From Raphanus sativus (Eukaryota > Streptophyta > Magnoliopsida > Brassicales > Brassicaceae), in the NCBI RefSeq assembly GCF_000801105.2, contig NC_079516.1, forward strand, positions 1,550,001-1,614,000: a stretch of 64,000 nucleotides of DNA, given 5' to 3'. A model generated the notes under the pieces. The model saw nothing but the letters and a program-made list of their open reading frames with translations. It did not search any database and was not told where the DNA came from. Numbering within the stretch: position 1 is the first letter of the stretch; each line of letters starts with the position of its first letter. Of the stretch, positions 59,825 through 64,000 are shown piece by piece. The position numbers and the translations under genes were made by a program.

Positions 59825-60981
59825 AACAGGAAGTACAAAGAAGATAAATCTCCAAAGAAAATCAGGAAGATATGGTGCAGGTTTCGTTGACTTGCGTGTG
59901 TGTGTGTTTGTGCCATTTTAACAAATTACCGAAGAGATGAAGCTTTGAAGCATGAAGGGATTGACAGAGAGAATGATCATAAAAGGATAGGGGGGAAGGT
60001 ATTATTTTTTTAATGAATCAAGTGTTTTTTGGTGTTTCTATATCTTTTTTTGTTTCTTATGGTTTTAGCAGAATTTTTACTTTCTTAGTTTTGAGAGAGG
60101 TCGTTCTTAGCTCTCTTTATAAGTTTCTGAGCTAAAGCCAAAAGAACTTTGCTGCCTGAGTCTGTATCTGAAGACTCTTTGTTCCTTTCTTGGCCTTTTG
60201 GTCTTTTGGTCAATGTTTTCAAATCTGTGAAAGCAATCAAATTTGGACCTACTTTCTTGATTGCGGCTGAACTTGATCCGTTCAAAAATATAAGAAAACT
60301 TTAGAAATTGTATTGGCTATACATTCATGGTTATGAACTTGTGATGTAATAGTAGTCTTATTGAAAATTCAATGTAAAATTGTTCTTGAAAGCTAATACT
60401 GTTATGCTTTTTCGTTACTTGAAATCAATCTTTAGCAAACTGTGCTTGAAATCAATCTTTAGCAAACTGTGTTAGACGCTAAGCAAACCTCTTGAAGTTG
60501 CACAACAAAACCAATATCACATGTTGAGCTGGAACCAATCAGTTACAGCAGAGGAGGAGACCTCAGGCAAACTGTTCAATGACTGTGTAATGGATACAGT
60601 CTTTAATTTACAAGGTAGAGTGCAAAACAGAAAAGCATTTATGTGCATAAATACAAATGGAATAGATAGGCATATACAATCATATTTGTTTATTTATTTA
60701 CCCTAAATCTCCCTGCCAAGAACAAAACTCATGGACCTCTGATCCGTGTAACACCTGAAGCATCAGAGAGTGATCCCTCTGAACTAGAATGAAGCTTCTG
60801 AGGCGAAAACATTGACTGAATCCCAATAATGAGTGGTTGCTTTTGCTTACAACAAACCCATCAGTTTAGTGTCTTATCAAACCAGAGAGTAGTCTTGTTT
60901 TTCACAGTTTCTGACTTGAGAACTCTTTCCATAAGTCAAAAACCTTTCTCCTAGTGGTTTACCTTTCATAGAGAATCCAAC
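59825..60981. other. Convergent 3' region between GIP1-like and COL9
   Basis: 3' UTRs of convergent genes. Contains a short direct repeat (GAAATCAATCTTTAGCAAAC twice, near 60420 and 60447). A minus-strand open stretch at 60085-60300 reads as a Lys/Ser-rich 66-71 residue peptide but has no ATG, so it is not called. Confidence 0.45.
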
Positions 60982-62670
60982 TCAATAGCTTCTGGTTGGA
61001 GTGAGTGGGTCATAGTCATAAGCTTCACCAGCTTTGATAAATCTCCCCTTTACACGCCGTCTCACATCAGCTCTTGCTTTGCGAGAAGCATACCTCACTG
61101 TCTTATCAAACCTGTAACGCAAATTTAAAGAAAAAGAAGCAAACAGTGTGTCATTTAGAAAACACTGCACTCACTTCATTCATGCATGTATTAGATTGCG
61201 ACGAGTACGGGAAACTTACTTGCGAGCCTTCTTCTTTTCCTTGTAACGCATAACCGCGTTATTACGAGTCACCGAATATGAGCAACCATTATTATCATGT
61301 GATGATGTTTGAGGATACCATGGTGGATCCCCCAAGAGCTGCATGGAAGTTGATGCACCACATTCTTGGAAATCTCCAGCGCTACAATCTCCAGTGACTC
61401 CAGAGAANNNNNNNNNNNNNNNNNNNNNNNNNNNNNNNNNNNNNNNNNNNNNNNNNNNNNNNNNNNNNNNNNNNNNNNNNNNNNNNNNNNNNNNNNNNNN
61501 NNNNNNNAATTATTGGCTCTGTTTTAGAACTCATGAATGAGTCATTGCTCTCAGCTGGCTGCACTGAGTTCCCTCCCTGGATTTAGAGAAGAACATAAGA
61601 TGATCATTAGAATCACACAAAGATGCAAAAAGGAAAATGAAAAAAAAGAAAAAAATACCTCAGGAGCTGCTTGATTATGTTTCTGGAAAAGACTATCGAT
61701 TCCACATTGTCCAAAGAGCTGTCCTGAGGTGTTAAACGCTGTCCCAAAGAGCTCTTCATAGTTCTCAAGTGCCAAGTCAACTTCATCCATACCCAAGTTA
61801 TCATAAAAGTCGTCTTCACACACTCCAACATCCTTCAAACCAAAAACGCCCAAAAACATTTGGATTTAGTAACAAAATGACAAAACCATGGATGCAACAC
61901 AACATAAGTAAATTGACATATTGATTAAAACAACTTTCATTTCGTTTTAATAGAAGTCGTTTTTTTTCATACAAATTAAAAAATTATATATATTCAATTT
62001 TGTTCTTATTTGACTGTCTAAATGAACATTTATTGTTTTCTTAATTTAATTAGAGAAAAAGATAAATTAGTGAAAAGGAACTGATTGAATTGATAAAACT
62101 ACATTTATTTTCTAACAGAAATTTTATTCTACAAGGATATTTAATTTCAAACGGAGGAAATATTACCTTAACAAATGATGAGTTTGCATGTGCTGCGAAA
62201 CTTGTTTCAGGCTTTGAAGAGGAGCCAACGACGACATCTTTCTTATCCTCATTGCAGTTTTGGTTGGTCTGACCATCATCGTCTATATTCATCATACCCA
62301 TTTCTTGTTCACAAACAGATTGTCCAGCTAAATCTGAACAGAAAGACCAGATAGAGGCAAGCTCCGAGCTTGAAGGGCAACCAGAATAGCAGCTTATGGT
62401 TTGTCTCTTATGATGATTTGTCGAAGAATTGTTGTTGTTGTTGTGGCCAGACCAGTCACAGTTTTGACAGAGTGAAACCCTTTCTTCAACACACCTGACT
62501 GTAGCAGGCTGCGCATTGCATCTCTCACAGACAAGCGTCCTAGAATGTCTTTTGGACAATGCATTAGCTGAATGAATACTCCTGTCACAGGAGAGGCAGA
62601 GACACGCTGCATCGGACCGACAGTACACCATTGATCTTTGTTCACCGCAAAAGTCACACATGTAACCCAT
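60982..62670 (-). CDS. COL9: CONSTANS-LIKE 9 B-box/CCT transcription regulator (interrupted by N gap)
   Basis: Four exons (62670-62167, 61832-61659, 61576-61220 including 100 N, 61111-60982). Two N-terminal B-box zinc fingers ([16 protein letters not shown] with CLSCDRSIH, then [19 protein letters not shown] with CQNCDWSGH) are followed by an acidic middle region and a C-terminal CCT domain ([39 protein letters not shown]). COL9 is a nuclear regulator that delays flowering in Arabidopsis by lowering CO and FT expression. It matches At3g07650. The gap falls in exon 3, so length and frame across it are unknown. A 5' UTR intron is likely (CAGTGAGT donor near 63211; GCAG acceptor near 62711). Evening elements lie upstream. 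Confidence 0.92.
61408..61507. other. Assembly gap (100 N) inside COL9 exon 3
   Basis: Exactly 100 undetermined bases between the codons for KTEPII and the segment preceding the CCT domain. The true length is unknown. Confidence 0.99.
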
Positions 62671-63902
62671 CTTTAATCACTCACTACGACCAAATCCAAC
62701 TTCTGCTGCAAAAAGAAGTCAAATATATATTAAAACAATTTTGAATACAGGTTGTGATTTTTATAAACAGGTGGAAACTTCATAACAAAAGCAGAAGCAT
62801 AAAAACAGAAATAAACCTATTTAATGAGATTTACTATAACAAATCATTACACAAGTCAGAGTTTAAAACCCACAAAGGAAAATTATCAAAGATCAAATAA
62901 AAATAACATCAACTTAAGTTTCAAACCCCAGATCAGTAGATCTAGAGTTCTTTTGTTTGATTTATAGTTCTTTTTTTTTGATCAAACTTTGATTTATAGT
63001 TCAAATTCAATAATTCTTCAAGATTTTTTTATATGGTGATCATAATTATCATAATCATCCTCATCCAAACAAGCTTAAAACTCAATAATCATAAGAAAAC
63101 AGGAAAAGATGGAAGATCCAACCCTTCATAGAGAAGACCCTTCACTAAAAAAAGAAGGATCTTTAATTCAGAGAACGAAAAAGACAGATAGAAGAGGAAA
63201 ACAACTCACTGAATTATAATAACAAGATCTTCTGAACTATCTTCTCAAGTTCAACCAATAAAATTTAGAGACAAACACACACAGATCCTTGGAAACAGAG
63301 CTGATTATCCCACAACGTTCTCTGCTTCTCTCTTCTCTCTTCTCTCTTTCTCTCTGGAAACAAAAGAAAAAACGCAAAGAAAGAAAATTAATGGATAGAG
63401 AATGGGTGGGTGTGTATGTAAGGGACATGTAGGCTGCTTGCTTGTGACATAATCAAAAGTGCCTAATCTTTTCTATTAATATTCACTTTATTTTGTTTAG
63501 AAAGTGCAAAAAAAAAAGTTTTGTGTAAGGTATGGTGGGTCCCCGTCGTATTTATAGTGAAAGCAAGAAACTCTTTATGGTCCGGACAGATATTATTAAA
63601 GGAACGGATAATAGTAAGAAAATGGATTTTTATGTTCTGTCATAAAACTGCGCGTACTGAAAACAATGCACACGCGACTTGGAATTCACCAAGTGGCTCT
63701 TCTGTACCATAATGGATTCTCAAGCGTTCGCTTTTTCGATGCTTTTCCACGAATCAAAATGCTTCTCTCAGTTTCAGATATACTACTAGTAGTACCTTTT
63801 TAGGACAAAACTACTAGCAGTACTATTGTTTTGCCTTTTTGCTCAGAAAATCACAATAACGAACGATATATCTTTTTTCTTTGCTTTGACCTTACAAAAA
63901 CT
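62671..63902. other. COL9 5' UTR intron and proximal promoter
   Basis: A probable non-coding first exon lies near 63212-63350 in a (TCTCTT)n-rich stretch, with an intron of about 500 bp to just before the ATG. GTGGGTCC at 63535-63542 is the complement of the class I TCP site GGACCCAC. No other gene is seen. Confidence 0.45.
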
Positions 63903-63972
63903 AAAATATCTTTTTCGGTCGGCGTAGTAGTATAAAATATCTTTTGGTTAGAAAAAAAACTAAAGATATTTT
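63903..63972. promoter_or_regulatory. Cluster of three evening elements upstream of COL9
   Basis: AAAATATCT occurs at 63903-63911 and 63934-63942 on the plus strand and at 63964-63972 on the minus strand. This is the core of the evening element bound by CCA1/LHY/RVE MYB factors. The cluster lies about 1.2-1.3 kb upstream of the COL9 ATG and about 550-650 bp upstream of the inferred first exon. Confidence 0.55.
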
Positions 63973-64000
63973 TTGACGGAGAGAAAGGGGGGAAACTAAC

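Overview
This is plant nuclear DNA from the Brassicaceae, most likely a Brassiceae species (Brassica, Raphanus or a relative). The genes are intron-rich with GT-AG splice sites in an AT-rich background. The single-copy genes match, in order, the Arabidopsis chromosome 3 interval At3g07800 to At3g07650. Two runs of exactly 100 N (8674-8773 and 61408-61507) mark assembly gaps of unknown size.

Layout. 1-608: end of a non-autonomous Helitron-like element on the minus strand. 609-8673: block A, with three minus-strand genes: a nuclear-type repeat protein of unknown function, a p24-beta cargo receptor and a Rubisco-LSMT-like SET methyltransferase. 8674-12027: gap, another Helitron terminus, a foldback element with a telomere-like core, and unassigned DNA. 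12028-24034: a 12,007-bp plus-strand Helitron with recognisable ends and both plant Helitron genes (an RPA1-like protein and a Rep-helicase), each carrying one inactivating lesion. 24849-45509: thymidine kinase TK1a, ESS2/DGCR14, OBERON1, mitochondrial-type HSP90 (Hsp89.1), a small SAM-domain protein and exosome subunit RRP42, with a 5-kb island of MITEs, pseudogene fragments and Helitron relics at 28.2-33.4 kb. 46340-54121: block B, a second copy of the three block A genes in the same orientation. 54958-62670: a GIP1-like DUF1296 protein and CONSTANS-LIKE 9 (COL9), convergent.

How it fits together. The host genes are housekeeping or regulatory genes (secretory traffic, plastid protein methylation, nucleotide salvage, RNA processing and decay, meristem chromatin reading, organellar chaperone, flowering time) and share no pathway; what links them is conserved gene order. 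Relative to Arabidopsis, the genes between RRP42 (At3g07750) and p24beta2 (At3g07680) are absent and the repeat-protein gene stands there instead.

Most notable points: (1) blocks A and B are visibly diverged on the left, but from 4717 to 8673 copy A equals copy B (50165-54121) wherever compared, with no indel, and copy A then stops at an N gap; this suggests recent gene conversion or an assembly chimera. (2) The repeat protein has nine tandem ~29-residue units in copy A and five in copy B. (3) In the Helitron, the spliced Rep-helicase model sums to 5,054 nt, one base short of an open frame, and the loss maps to an A run in the Rep domain. (4) Three evening elements lie within 70 bp upstream of COL9.
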